Counted from the first letter of the stretch, positions 38,581-51,951 are shown. The stretch is 64,000 nucleotides of DNA from Rachycentron canadum (GCA_038496675.1 CM076650.1:21977595-22041594), one strand, 5' to 3'. Notes: a model not told the origin generated them from the letters alone. Program-made: numbers and translations.

Positions 38581-41500
38581 TTTTGGGTTTTTTTTTTTTT
38601 ATATTTGGTCAGAGCCAGACTATGCCTCTGCTATCCTCTGCTAAGATATGCAAATTTTCTCCTGTGATGCTGATTTTATCATCTAACTGCGCAACAAAGT
38701 AAATAAGCGGATTTCCCTAAATGTCAAACTGTTTCCTTAAACCTGAAATCATAACCCATGGCAAAATGCATCTCGACATCTAATAAAGCTGCACTATTGC
38801 TCAATTGAGTAATTTAAACAGTTTTTACTATTGCTTTTCTAATATTTGCTGAACTGCAAGTTCTGAAGGTGTGATTTTTTTTTTTTTTTTTTTTTTTGTT
38901 TTCCTCTGTCATTTTGCCATATGACGAAGGAGTTTGTCACTTCAGCACAATTAAGGAACTTGGGTTGCAAACTTTCCGCTCGTGTTTCAACCTCATCATC
39001 CCGTTTTGATTGCAATCAACATAAAATATCTCTTCAGAAAATTTGTTTTTCCACTGTTTTCATATACATGTAAATGTGGTGCCACAGTCAGGGAGGTGGG
39101 TGCAGGCATAGACCAAAATCAAGGCTGTTTATTGGCTGCAAAATTGACAAATGTCATTCATCTTTTCTACAATTATCGGCTTAGTCTAAATCCTCCATGG
39201 GCTTTTGAGGTGGAAACATGCCATCACGTGCACAGGTTGGACTGGTGTGCACGCTACATTTATATGCAAGCGGGGCGTGTGTCTCAGCACATGCGTGTCT
39301 GGAGGCCTCCGTCCTCTCTTGCCCATCTCCCCAGGCAGGAGACCCCTGTCTCGCCTGCCATTTCTCAGTCTGACAGCTGAGAGCTAGACAGCGGAACGAG
39401 AGAAGAAGCGGGGGGGAATGAGGGGGAAGGCTGACGGAGGAGAGGTAGGGCTCAAGTTTGAGGAAGGTGGAGAGAAATGAGAGAGATGGGCAAAAAAGGT
39501 GGCTATCCCTAGATCACCCCCACCCACCACAACCTTTCCTCATCTTCCCCTCTTTGGGGACCAGGTGTTCTCCTTCTGAGGGGGCACGACTGGAAGGGGA
39601 AAAAAAGCCTTCCCTCATGTTTCACTTGGCATCTCTGCACCTGCATCTGCAGGGTTGGGAGGCAGGGAGGGGGCAGAGACAAGGCGTCAGATAAGGTTGG
39701 TCTCCAGAGGCTACTAGCTTTGTTGTTACACCACCCTACAGGAGACCTCTGTGCCCCCACCAACACCTCTCCCTCTGCCTGACACATCTCCTTGAAACGA
39801 ATGCCAGGCTTTCGAGTCAGCAACTCAAGCGTTTCTCTTAACTCAGACCGTTTTTTTTTTTTTTTTTCCCAGCAGGTCAGGTATATTCTGTTCTTCTTTC
39901 ACTGCTGCTGTTTTTAGCTGTTTATGTGACAGCTGGGAACGAGGTAGGCATTCCGTTTTTTTTGTTGGTTTTTTTTTTGCCTTTATTTACCTACATTTAC
40001 ACGCTTTCTATGGGTTTTATCTTACTAAGCAGCGGTGTGTTCAGCACTCAAGTCGCAAACCTGAGTGTTTCATGTTGTTGGTTTTGAATTCAGTTTTAAC
40101 AACCTGTAAAATTCATTTTTTTCCCTTGCATCCATGACGGCTGTCTCTCTTGTTCCGGCAGCATGCCAGCTTTAACCCGGCCCTCTTTTTTTTCCTTTGG
40201 ATGCAGGCAGCTATTGCTCTCAGTGATGTTTGTTCTTTTATAGTAGTCATCCTGAATCTGTGGTTAGCTTGTTTGTCTCTGTCAGCCATGTTGCATTAGC
40301 CTAGCGCTGGAGGCTGAGGTCTGTCCTCCACTGGGTTGTTCCCCCCCTTGAGGTCAGGGCGTGAGTCAGAGGCCTGATTCCGTCACCTCAGGTTACCAAC
40401 TCACTACTTCCTGTCCAGAATATAGAATGAGAGGGGATGGTGGCTGAGGGCAAAGTGTTTCAGGCCCTGTGAGTGCGTTTGCATGAGCACGTGTGTGAGT
40501 GCCGTTCTTGAAAAAGCAGAGTAATTGTGATCCAGGCTGAAAATCCTTTGTTTTTGCCCAGGAATGACAGAGCCCAGAGCTGATCAAACCAAAAAATTAC
40601 TTTTTGTTGTGACAGTTACAAAGAACAATGGGCTTTGGAGAGCCAAAGTATGAATTAGTCTTCCAACTTTAATGTTCAACCTTTTTTGACACTTTTTGGA
40701 CATTTATATTACAGTGATACATATGTATGCCACTTTGTTTTGGTCTCCATCGATTCCTGTGCAAAATAATGGACTCTTTTGCAGCTAAATGTTTTACTAT
40801 TTTCACTAGCTAGTTGCTAACGTATGCCATGGCAGGCAGCATATGGTGGATTAGTCCAGACCGTGAAACAATGAGCTAAAGGGCAGCAAAAGGCTCTGTA
40901 GAACTAAGCAGAACTGCAAAGTTGAGTAATTCTCTGCGAGGTTATTAGCACAAGTGATCCCTCTCACATTACTTATAAAAACATCAACTGATCCGGCTTT
41001 AAAATCAGCATATAAGAGAAACAAAATAGGTTCTTCAGGACTAAAATCATCCCAAAAACAACATCCTCAGAAACAACATTAGCCTTAAGGTAATGAATGC
41101 TAGACATGCCTGTCTAAAAGTGTCAGACAGGTTTGGAACAAATAAGTGAAGATTTTAATAACTGTGGCCTCAGTGATTTGGCGAAGGTCATCTTAGGAAA
41201 CTGAAAAAAAATGCCTGACTTCTTTTCATTCATGGGAGCAGATAAGAAAAGCGCAGATGAAGGTAATTTTAGCCTGGGTGGCTTTTCTGGTACAGTCTGT
41301 CCATGAATTATCAGACTGTAAAAGATGCTGTCAACAGCATCTTTAATAAGACCTGAGGAAAAACTAAAAGATGAGATGAATGAAAATAGAGAGCGTCTGT
41401 TTTTGACACTCTTTACTTTCTATCAAGTCAAACCACAGATTAATTAACCATGTTGTGTTTAATCTAAAATGTAATTAAAAATGTTTCGTCCTCACTTTGA

Positions 41501-43439
41501 AAACATTCGCATTCAGAAGAGTCATTTCCATAAGTGATTTAATTAAAAAATAATCTTTGGACTTATGATGCCTCATTATGCATTCAAATTACTGTTTAGC
41601 AACCAATACGTTTAAAGGTCTTTTTCCAATGTGCCTTTATTGCTCTTTGGATTGAAAAGATTGCAGTAAAGTGAACTAAAATCGATTCATGCTGACAAGT
41701 TCCTGCTCTTCTGTAACGTCTTGACATTGTGACATCATCCAGACAACCATTTGGCCCAGGTGGCAAACACAATGTCAAACCTGCCTTACTTGAGGTGAAA
41801 TGAATAAAATGAGCAGTTGTTGGATGGAGTTTGGCGGGCAGAAAGATAGCAGGTATTCCGTTAAATGCACACAGAGTACGTCCAGGTCAACGGGGCAGTG
41901 AGGCTACGTCTCAGGTCAATAGGTTGTTGCAGACCTAGCCAGCCAGCCAGCAGATAAGGAAAGAGATGGGAGGAGAAATGGGCATCAGAGTGCACACTGT
42001 AATAGCTGTCTGCTCTGGCCTGATGAGGTGGCTAGGGAATAGAGCCCAAGGATGCCTGAGTGTGTGCGTAAGTGTGTGTGTGTGTGTGTGTATGTGTATG
42101 CGTGTTGACTGATGGGCCGGCAAGGGATAAGAAGGCAAAGGAGGCAGGAGAACAGTACGTGTCCACGTTGTGCATGTGTCTGCATGGGCGTGCCATGTAG
42201 TGCATGTGTGAATGGCAGGGTGCGTATGTCTGATGAGGTGGCAGTGGTGAAAGGTGATAGGGCCGGGCTGTGTAAATGATGGTTGATGGGGTCTCTTGAA
42301 AGTCTATTTAGCCAGAGTAATGAAGTGCGTCTGCCAGGGGAAGAATATGAGAGACAGGCTCGGAGGCTCAGACAGACTGCTGGGTCACCTCATTCAACCT
42401 TGGATGGAGAGAAGAGAAGAGATGGACAAGATGAGACAGTTGTAATGACTCTTACACTCTTTGTCAACCATGCAACCAGATCAGGTCAAGTCATTGATAG
42501 AATGTCAGTCTCCAGCTGCAGGTTTGCCCCATGAAGTTACGATATTTGCCTGTATTTGCTTGATTTCTTAGTAGCACAAAAATGTGATATTCATTTTCTA
42601 AATTTGTAATATTTCAAACGTTCATTCTGGTTTGTTCAACGCTTGCCCTATGGTCCATTACTATTATCTCACTCAAGAGCTGAAAATGAACCTCAAGTGC
42701 AGAATATTTCATCGTGGATTTTCAAACACTGCGGCATAATTTGTAAAAGATATTTATATCATATTGTACAAGCTGTGGATAATGATAAATAATTTTGATA
42801 CAGAAAATCATAAATTGAAATCAAAACAATACTTACTTTACCGAGTACCAACACTCGGGTAACGAGCGTTTAATCTCTAGGCAACAACAGAGTAATATCA
42901 GGAAGATACTATTTTTATATGTAAAAGCCTGGGACAATCTCACGAATAACAAAATCTCAGTGATATTCAGAATTCATTTTGTACAACAGTAACAGTAAGA
43001 TCATGGATTCTGGTTCACCACGAGTTTAATTTGTTGGCTAAGTTTCCTTTAATGTGAATTTGATCAAGGATAAATCAACTGTCCTTTATTGTGGATTTTA
43101 AGCACTTGATTGAGACTCTCTGCTGTTTCTGCCACTTCTTGTGCTGCTACCCTGGCCATAGATTTATTCTCTGCCAGGTAGCCACGAGTGAGTTATTTAC
43201 CCGCCTACTCATTGTTATCTGGTGATATTTGCCAGTTGATATCTGCCTGAGATTAGGAAGAAGAACTCATCTTACACCTGTATGTCCATTGTCCAGACTA
43301 AGTACATTACATAAGCCTTGGTCCTCTCACACCTAAATATCACCATGCCTTGGTCCACATTCATCCTTGCAGTCAGTGAGTCTGTTTCCCCACCAGCTGT
43401 GAAGGAGGATACTTGGCCAAGCAAGGCCAAGTTCTGAGC
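38581..43439. other. Intergenic: no recognisable gene
   Basis: T runs at 38875-38897 and 39850-39867, and (GT)n at 42071-42090. The segment 40680-40970, with TTTTCACTAGCTAGTTGCTA, resembles a teleost dispersed repeat. Two adjacent hairpins lie at 41291-41344. No gene seen. Confidence 0.5.
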
Positions 43440-43449
43440 CTGCTGAACC

Positions 43450-45400
43450 ATGGCGCCCCGGTCACAGGTGAAGAGTGAAGGATGGGAAAGCAAAAGCTCT
43501 GTGCACCACGCTATGTCAAAGACTGTCCAGCTTGAGAGTGAATTTGAAACTCAGGGGCCGGTGCTCGATGTGCTGGATGAAAAGGAGTTTCCCCCTTTTT
43601 CTGGAGAATCACAGTTCTCTACGCCGATATACAGACCACTACAGGTAACAAAAGAGTGAGCTTAACAAACGGATAAGATAAATTTACTGAATCACAAGTA
43701 TTTTAGCTTGGTTTTTAGTGATCATTGTCTGATCGATTGTATTAGAAATATAAAAATGAAACTCCTTGTATGTCCTTGCATAGTGATAAGTAGAAATTTT
43801 GTTGAGGGAGACTTCCTGTCTGATCTTTATGAGGGCAACATTCACAATATTACTGATATTGATTTCCATCACTTTTATAAGATTTTTTGCTAGTATCTAG
43901 TAAACATGCACACTTAAATACACATGGGGTGCAAAATAGGTTGAGTCCTTCTCAGTTCTCAGCTAAAATCTTTTCCTTGCTAAGCAAAGTAAAATCTGGG
44001 CACCTGCCAGACATACTGGGGAACCCCCATCACTGACTCACTTTCAGGCACCTTAGAAACTAACAGCTGCAACAAGGTAGGTTAAAGCTAACTATTATTT
44101 GTCTTTGTTTTTCATTTAAAATTCAAATACATTATAATTCTAACACTCATTTCCCCATCTCGATTTAGCTGATGGATCTTCAATATCATATCATGAAGAA
44201 ATTTATGTTGCTTTTAATGTATATACATATTTTAGCTGCTGGCAATCTCTTCGGAGAAACTTGCAAAGGTCCCCCTCTGCACAGTATTGATCCTGCTGCT
44301 CATGCGACGACAAGGCCTCATTTTGTGCTTCAGCTCTTCTTATCCAGTGACATCGCCACTGACTTACTTGCTTTAAATATTCACCTGGTGAGAACAAACT
44401 TGTTGAATCCTTGCTGTTTAACGCTTGAAGCTCAAATTGTAGTTACCTAGATAGATATAATTCTAACCCTATCTGGAGCAGTTCCCATGGTATGCAAGGC
44501 TGCTTATGTGGCCCCACTACATAAAGGTAGTTAAACAGCTATGTTGAACAATTATAGGCCTACTTCTAAATTGCCATGTCACAATAAAACAGAATTGCCT
44601 TAAACTTAAAATCATTGTTCTGTAGGTACACACCAATATAAAAAATAAATAAAATCCATAATATTTGTTTCTATGCTGTAGTAATTGGTTCCAGCGTTAT
44701 CTCGTGGACAGATTGCTGTTTGTAGCAATATTACCGGTTAAATGAGAATTTTTGATTTGATAAACAAATTGCAAAAGGTGTCCCACAGGGCTCTGGCCAA
44801 GGAACTGCTGTGTATACTCTTTATATATGCTATTATGGTATTGTGGTGTCATTTCTGCAGCAGCTGGATGTAATATTCATCATTATGCTGATGATACTAT
44901 TTTGTATAATACTGCAGATACTGTACAGTTTGTTGTAGAATCTTCCCAGCACTGACTTGGTGATTTAGAAGTTGCTCCCAATAACCAAAGTTCATTTTCA
45001 ATGTATAACACAATTTCTATTTCTGTCCAAAGCCAAGGCCAAGCCAAAAATCTGATGAAGTGATTTGGTGAGAAGTTATCCTGCAAAAATTATTTATCAA
45101 ACTTGATCATTTGAATTAAAATATCAGCTTTTTCTTTAGGAATAAATCCTTCTTTTCATCAAATTGTAGAAAATCCGTTGTTGAGGCTATTTGAGATTAT
45201 GATGACATCTTGGACAGACACGCTTCGCCTGTGACTCGAAAGCCCCTTGATGTTGTCTACCATTCTGCCCTCAGGTTCATTACAGTTGATGCTCAGAACA
45301 CTCATCATTGCATCCTGTACAAAAGGTCGAGAGGCATTAGTTACATGTGTATATATTTATTTACAAGGACCTTGATGAAAAGCTGCATCTATATATTACT
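43450..45400 (+). mobile_element. Degraded CR1/L2/Rex1-type LINE with recognisable endonuclease and RT motifs
   Basis: Ordered pieces on the plus strand are as follows. SDHCLI (about 43717-43734) is the final motif of an APE-type endonuclease. KAAYVAPLHK then LNNYRPTSKLPC (44543-44578) is the start of the RT. NWFQRYLVDR lies near 44690, KGVPQGS at 44773-44793, and the catalytic HYADDTILYN at 44881-44910. A C-terminal piece reads LDVVYHSALRFIT and THHCILYKR (45250-45330). Stops and indels break the frame throughout, so it cannot move by itself. An open frame at 43450-43659 (start MAPRSQVKSEGWESK) may be part of its upstream region; that is less sure. Confidence 0.8.
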
Positions 45401-47929
45401 TCCTTGCTTGTGTTGTTCACTGGAACACATGTCATCAGGACCAATGACTAGTTCATGCTCATGTTCACTGGAAGAACTGCTTTTGGCATCTTTGTGCCAT
45501 CCACCATTAAGTATTCCAAATATTTAACTTCTGTTTTACCTGTTTTAATTAAATGTGTCTTAATTAATTATGTTTATACTTTTGTTTTAATCTATGCTCT
45601 TTCTATTTTTTGTCTCCCATTTTCATCATATTGTGTCAGCTGAATGTCATTTTAAATGCTGTCATTTTAGGGCTGTGATTTCAGTGTTTCTTTTTTTTTT
45701 TTTTTTTGAGTATACAAAAAGACATAACAACAAATTTTGTATTGTTCTAAAACCAAAAATCCCACTTCATGCATCAACTGGCCAGGTGTGTGGAGGTGAG
45801 AATGTAGGCGTTTGAATTTCTCTCTCCTGTTCTGTTATCTTCACAAAAGTGCTCAAGTATTTCTGTCAAATTTTTCATGTACAAACCAGTGTAAAACTAT
45901 AAATGCCTGTTGGAGATTTAGCCCCATCTGAACAGTGACTTTAACACTGCCTTTACGTGTGGCTGTTCAGAATAGCTAAAAACACTTGTCTTAGGTCAAC
46001 ACAAAGTACTTCTTTTCCAGCACAACCCAGCCTTTAAATGTGTGTATTTACTTCAGTCAGTCAATTCATCATCTAATTCTGGAAGCCCATTCCTTTAGAC
46101 TGTATTTCATTCTGTGCAAAGCGCTTTAACACTGATGGACAGATGAGTTTGGCATTTTTTTGTTCAATGTAAAAGAAAACTGAAAACGTATTGATTTGGT
46201 ATCAGTACCAAGGCTGCAGCCACCTTTTATATTACATTCACTGGTTGTCATAAAGGTAATAATGATGTGTCAACTTAACAACAACAAGGTGATAGTGGAG
46301 CCATCTTGCCATGTAAGTTCTTTCAGTAGGAAAATACCAGTGTAAAATCTTCTAGTAGTAACAGGGGCATCATCGACTTTAATCATCAAGACATAACCAC
46401 TTTTTTTCGTCACTACTACTAAAATGAACCAAAGTCTTCATTTGTTCTATTTTCTTCCCCCATTTCCAGTCTTGTACGTAAACATATGCAGGATTGTTAG
46501 TCACATGTGCTAGTCACATGTATTTCTGCTTGTAAAAGAAGGCTAACTTAAGATTGTCTCTCTTCAGGCCCCACCCCCCAACCCCCCACCCCACTCTAAT
46601 GACCCAGGACTTCTTCTGCAGTAGTATAACCAACTCTTCTTCTACTTTTTGTGTCTGTGAACTAGTGCCAGGCCATGTGAAGATCACACTGGAGTGAAGG
46701 GGTGGGATGTGTGGGATGCAGAGGAGATAGTGCCAGTGGTTTTTGAGGGAAACAGAAACAGAAGGCCAGAGTGACAGGCACCAGATTTTTTTTTTTTTTT
46801 TTTCTTTTTCGATGAGCTATTGAGGTCAGGTAATGAGGAAAGTAGAGCACAACCATGGTGATTACATCTTGAAAGTCCATAAGAATCTTTTGGGATAGCT
46901 GAATATCTCTTCATGAAAATTCATGTTCTGAAAACAGCAGTGGAAGCAGCAGAAGTGCTCTGTGAGGTTTTTAAGTAAGAAGCGGGTTCATTGATGGGAC
47001 AATTTGTTCAGCTGTCGAAGAGCTGCTTTTGGCTGTGAAGCAGGTTTTCTCTGCCTGTAACAAAGGAACCACTTTTGTTTACAACATTATTTTTAGCCAA
47101 GCTAGCTCCATGGTTCTTGCAATGGTGAAGTTGGAGTCTTGTAGCTCTGTTATCGATTACCCATCCACCACTTTGGGTCACTGAAGTATTTCAAAATATA
47201 ATTGATGTGTTGCTACGGAATTCAGGTACTAGACGAGTTATCCATATGACAAAATACAAAAATTTGTGACTGACCAATAGATATGTAACAGATACGGGAG
47301 CTACGTGTGTCCTGCTGTTTTTTCAAAGCAGTTAATAAAACATTATGCGAAGGACAGTAGTTTTCTAGTGCTCTCTCTCTCAATCTCTCGCTCTGAAGGG
47401 TAAACAAAAAGCAAAAAGTTTCCTTGTTACAACTCCACTCATTTGCTGTGGATAATTATTGAATAGCCATTAGCAAAGGCAAGATCAATGTAGAAAGTTG
47501 GGGCACTAGCCCGGCTGCAGTGGCAGCGGTTCAGCACAGTAGCTGTCATAGACACAAGATGACGGAAGACGTCCATCAGTTCATTTCTAATTGATATATT
47601 ATCACTGGTCGAGTTGACAGTTTACAGCACAGGTCAAAAAGACACAGGGAAATGACCCGCTCCACCTGATGGGCTGTCTGCTACTGTCTCTCTACTGACT
47701 TTGTTGATCCCCTAACTTCCTATCGAGCACCATCATAAGGTTCTGTGTTGCTTGTGTTTGACGTCTCAACACCCATCAGACGAGTTGTCATCAAAATTGG
47801 TGCAATCCTTAATGTCCACAAGGTAAATGGTGGACATTAATTTTTCATTTAGCACCGGCATTAGTGCAAAACATCCCAACAATCAACCTCAGGTTCACTT
47901 TGTGTTTTCTGCTAATTGGCACACGTTAA
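45401..47929. other. Intergenic: no recognisable gene
   Basis: AT-rich with T runs at 45690-45708 and 46786-46803. Nothing assignable. Confidence 0.55.
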
Positions 47930-48093
47930 CACATCAAACGAGGACGGTGAAGGCGGTAAAAATTACACCTGTTTAGCATCAACATGTTTTTATTGTCCTT
48001 GTGAGCATGTTACCACGCCGAAGTTAGCATTTAGCTCAAAGCACACCTGTGCAGCCTCACAGAGCCGCTAGTATGGCTGCAGGCTCTTTGTTA
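47930..48093 (+). mobile_element. Dispersed teleost repeat fragment (GTTAGCATTTAGCTCAAAGC family)
   Basis: CATGTTTTTATTG, GAGCATGTTACCACGCCGAA, GTTAGCATTTAGCTCAAAGC, ACACCTGTGCAGCCTCACAG and AGCCGCTAGTATGGCTGCAG follow the order of a repeat very common in percomorph genomes. It may begin earlier, near 47780. It is non-coding. Confidence 0.6.
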
Positions 48094-49665
48094 TGTTTTA
48101 TTGATCACTTACATAATATTATTCCCAGGTGAACGTGACAAAACACACATTAGAGAACTTCAATGACACTTTATTTATCACCACTTGACCTGTGTGTGTG
48201 TGTGTGTCTGTGAGTGAGTGTATGTACGTGTGTGTGTGTGCCATGTTGCACCTCACCATGTGTTGTCTGTTTATGTCCATATTTATCTGAGTATACCTCT
48301 CTTGTATGATTGTAAAACCTTTGATATCTAGCTCAGTTGTGATAGTCCCCTTTCCTGTACATAAACACATATTCTGCTAGTAAAAATACACAATAGGCCA
48401 AAACAACTCAACTTGTGTCTTCGCTACACACAACAAGGCCCAGCGTCTGTAAACAGTGAAAAGTAACAATCAAATAAGAACATCAACTTAATCCATGGTT
48501 GGTGTGAAGGGGTTTGCTTTTTGGGCCGCAGCACTCCTCCTCCGTTTTTAGTCGATACGAGTCTTGATTTCGTAGCACTTTGTATTATTAGATTGAATGA
48601 CAATATGAGGTGTGGAAACTAACCAATGGTTACACAGTTTTCAGAAAAAGTATATTGTATATATATAGTTATATATATAGATTTATGTTCATTTATAAGC
48701 TTTTTAAAATAGCACAGTAAACACTTTGCACACATGATAAAAACCACTGAATGTGTCTGATTGTTTATGTATAGGCCAATGGCATCAAGGGAACCACATC
48801 CTGGTAAAGGCTCATTTCACTTTCTCTGCAGTCAGCTCAGGAAGGAATTTGAGATCTGTTAGTCACTAGTGTAGAAATGAGAACATTCATTTGTGATATT
48901 TTATTGATAAACCGAACATGAGGATTGTTTTTCACTCCTCGTTTCTAAGCAGAGTGTGTTTGTTAAAATTGCCTTCCTGAAGTGGCTAAACTTGAAAGAG
49001 GACTGAACCCGGCTCCGGACCGCATGTTCCTGTCTGTAACTGTAAGTTGGAATATGTTAGAGTCTGCACACTTTAACCACACAGAAAGAACAACGGAAAC
49101 AAAAAAGAGAAGTTATATAAAGACAGTCAAGTCAAAAAACCAGAGATACAGAATTTATAGTACTGCACATCATCTCTGCTTGTCCCCTTTTCCTTCTTTT
49201 TTTTCTGTCATTTCATACCTGTACAACACCTGCTCTCTCACTCTCTGTCTAATTGTCTGTCTCTCGCTCTCGCTCTCTCTTTCACTCTGGCTGTCAGTCT
49301 CCTTTTCTCCCCCCAAAACAGTCTCTGTACAGTTGGCTTAGTGGTGACCATAGAAATAGCTAAAGGGTTCCGTGTGACGTTGGTTGTTGTTTGTACAGAA
49401 ACATTAGTTTTTTGTTGTTTTTCTTTTTTTTTTCTTCATGTAAACAGGCACACACAGATCTCTAGAGGCTAACTCCTCAGTCAAAAACAAAACCAGACTC
49501 CTCTGAGAGTTAATCAGGTCTCTCCTCGTCAGTTCTCTTCCTCCTTCTGCTGATGATTTTATAATCTTCTCGCGATGAGCGTTTCGGCCTCGGTCTCAGT
49601 CCTGCTGAGAGGAATAAGGCCTTGGATTTCTCCTCAGATATCTAGAGGTTTACAGCTACTCAGTA
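48094..49665. other. Sequence between the last repeat and pcdh10; may contain distal 3' UTR
   Basis: GT tracts at 48191-48207 and 48228-48240, and a CT-rich stretch at 49225-49290. An AATAAA on the minus strand at 48900-48905 could serve a longer pcdh10 transcript. No other gene seen. Confidence 0.4.
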
Positions 49666-49671
49666 TTTATT
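49666..49671 (-). promoter_or_regulatory. Candidate polyadenylation signal AATAAA for pcdh10
   Basis: The canonical hexamer lies on the minus strand about 190 bases after the stop codon. The following sense sequence is not strikingly GU-rich, so use is uncertain. Confidence 0.4.
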
Positions 49672-49861
49672 TCTTCTTTCCTCCCTCGGTGACCGCTGCC
49701 AAGGCTTTGTTACAGTTCGCCACCCGAGATAATGAAGTTTAACCAAGGTTGCTGTTGTCCAGGTTGCTGTTTGTTTAGTTTTATATCGCTGTCTATAGCA
49801 TCAGTGTTGGTGGTCTGCCGCGGGAATTCACACTGTCTCCGACAGGTCCACGTGGAACGAG
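49666..49861 (-). other. pcdh10: pcdh10 3' UTR (minimum extent)
   Basis: This is untranslated sequence downstream of the TAG. The extent given stops at the first AATAAA on the minus strand. The real transcript may run further; another AATAAA on this strand is at 48900-48905. Confidence 0.5.
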
Positions 49862-49881
49862 CTAGCAAATCCTTTTGCGGG
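49862..49881 (-). CDS. pcdh10: pcdh10 terminal coding exon (RKRIC end)
   Basis: This is a coding segment of 20 bases after the acceptor TCTTTTCAG. CC completes a serine with the T of the upstream exon, then come Arg-Lys-Arg-Ile-Cys and TAG at 49862-49864. The pentapeptide RKRIC is, from memory, the C-terminus of the long PCDH10 form in mammals. That makes this tiny exon recognisable despite its size, and the split codon fits the donor phase at 51951/51952 exactly. Confidence 0.93.
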
Positions 49882-51951
49882 CTGAAAAGACAGAGAAACA
49901 CACTTGTTAAGACAAATGACACCCTTTCCCTTGAGACTTTTTAGTGACACGGCGGGCTCGAAATACCATCTCTTGAAGGATGCATGCCACAAAGGACTCT
50001 GTGTGAAGTTATTTATATACCCTACAGACCGGTCCTCGTAGTATAATGCTAAAACTAATTTGGGAATTGGGTAAAAACATGTCCATCAGCGAAGATAAAT
50101 GTTCAGAATTTGGTGGCTACATAATGCATGCATAGAAAATACACAGAGCACTAATTGCTTCATTAATTATCTATAAATGGATCATTAAACATTTATAAAC
50201 CCTTTATCAAGGCAACCCTGGTGATCAGAGCATTGCCGTAGCCAGTAGTTGCATACGGTGCTATTTTTAAAATTAGAACATGATGCCTGTTGGTTAATAG
50301 AGCCTCAGCCTCTGGGACTATCCTCATATTTTTTACAGACTGATGAACAACAAAACCTTTGACGTAGCAGCGTGGGGTCGATTCATTTCAGACCAGGAAA
50401 GAAAAGAAGGGAGGAATCATAAATCAACAAAAAAAAAAAAAAAGAAAAAAAGGAAAAGAGAAATGATATAAAATAAAGTTGTGAGTTTTGGACTGAGTGA
50501 ATGTGGAGTGCATTTATCCTAAACCCTGCGAGGCAGACGAGATGAGCAGACGCGCAGGCAGCTATATTTGGAGCAAAGCAGGCCCTAGCACCTAAAGGCT
50601 AAATACCAATTATTTTCCACACAGACCTGATGTGGAAGAGGAATATTGCTTGGCTCTGTTTGGTAAGTCGCAAACAAAAAAAACAAAAAATAAAAAAACA
50701 AAACAAACAAAAAAAATAAAAAAACAGGTTATGTTGCTCATCGTTTACCTGAGAGACAGCCCACAGTCAGCATGCAGTATCATGGAGGATGGTGGTGACT
50801 TGACTGGAAATGACTTCTCTACTGAATGTGTATATCAAATCCATTCTCTACTCTTAGAGCTAATAGAATATTCATGTAATGTGGGAGCCTGGAAAGCAAT
50901 TGAAAGCGGCAAGAAGTGTCCTGCCATCCTTTTCAAAAGAGAATCCCATTCAGTTCCTTCAGAGACGCAGGCTGGAAACTCAATTTTTACCGCAACGTCT
51001 CCTGAATATGTTTCATTTGCCAAATTAAACTTACTTTGTATTGTAATAGCTTCTAGCCTCTCTCGTACAATAACTTGTCCGCGTGACTTTTCTAGCTGAG
51101 GAATCTTGACCTCCTGGTTGACAGCCCACCTCACCCACCCTTCTTTATGTCAGGTATTGATCCAAGAGCAAGCGAGTGTGGATACTCCAGACTTCCTTTT
51201 TAGAACAAAAGTGGACTTCAATCCTTGTGAAAAAGAAGAAGCGTGGGCTGTGTTTTTCACCTTTCGAGCTATTCAGTAGGGAAGCCATCGCGCTTGAGCT
51301 TGTTGTTCGGCAAATGGAAAAGGAAGATGTCCTTCGCAACATGAGATTATGGAGCATTTGTTTCCTCTCTACACACTCGAATCATCTTTTTAAACTATGA
51401 CCAGTGTTGATTTTTAGATGTGTTTAATGATGGTGAGAATTGAAACATGAAATGCGCATGTGCTGGTGACCTTTACTTATATGAGCATCAGATAAAAAGG
51501 ACTTTTGAGGGGTAAAATTTAGAGATAAGGAAAAAGAAAGAAAAATGGGCCACAGCAGTTTAACATGAATTCCAATTCAGATTGTGTTTATTTTAGAATA
51601 AGTGACATGAGTACAGACAGTATTTAGAGTTAGGAGGGGGTTAGATTGAGAATTTCAAAGGGGACTTTGGAGAAGGGGAGTTAGCAATAATAGTTTACAA
51701 TTTACATTTGACAAAAGAAATTATAATTTACAAAAAAAAAAAAACGAACAATGCAAAAAAACATAAAGCCGTATTTAAAAAAAAAAAACAAAACAAAAAA
51801 CTCCTTAAAAATAGAAGAAATAAAAGTTGATAACCAACATAAAAAGTCCAGATCAGAATCAAGAGGCAGATTCATTGTCCCCTCCTTTAGTATCTGTACT
51901 GGACCAGACCAAAGTCATAGGGTCCCAGGGAACTTTCATACTGATACTCAC
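49882..51951 (-). other. pcdh10: pcdh10 last intron, 2.07 kb
   Basis: The donor is GTGAGTA at 51951 and the acceptor TCTTTTCAG ends at 49882. The intron holds poly-A-rich and low-complexity stretches at 50428-50460, 50676-50725 and 51731-51800 on the plus strand. It also holds a more balanced block at about 50740-51130 that is open in several frames on both strands. I assign no gene to that block; it could be conserved non-coding sequence. Confidence 0.85.
51887..51951 (-). CDS. pcdh10: Read-through extension of the pcdh10 penultimate exon (alternative C-terminus)
   Basis: If the GTGAGTA donor at 51951 is skipped, the frame continues for 21 more residues (CEYQYESSLGPYDFGLVQY then RY) to a TAA at 51887-51889. 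This would replace the SRKRIC end with a tyrosine-rich end. Intron retention of this kind is plausible, since PCDH10 is known to have isoforms with different tails, but nothing in the sequence proves use. The strong donor argues that splicing to the RKRIC exon is the main form. Confidence 0.35.

Noticed and set aside
39340..39366. GGCAGGAGAC...GTCTCGCCTGCC as a precursor hairpin
   Set aside because: The stem is short and bulged, with no sign of a longer duplex as expected for a microRNA.
50632..51134. Open frames on both strands in the last pcdh10 intron
   Set aside because: One starts in poly-A sequence, neither has a known domain, and both strands are open together. Intron sequence is the simpler reading.
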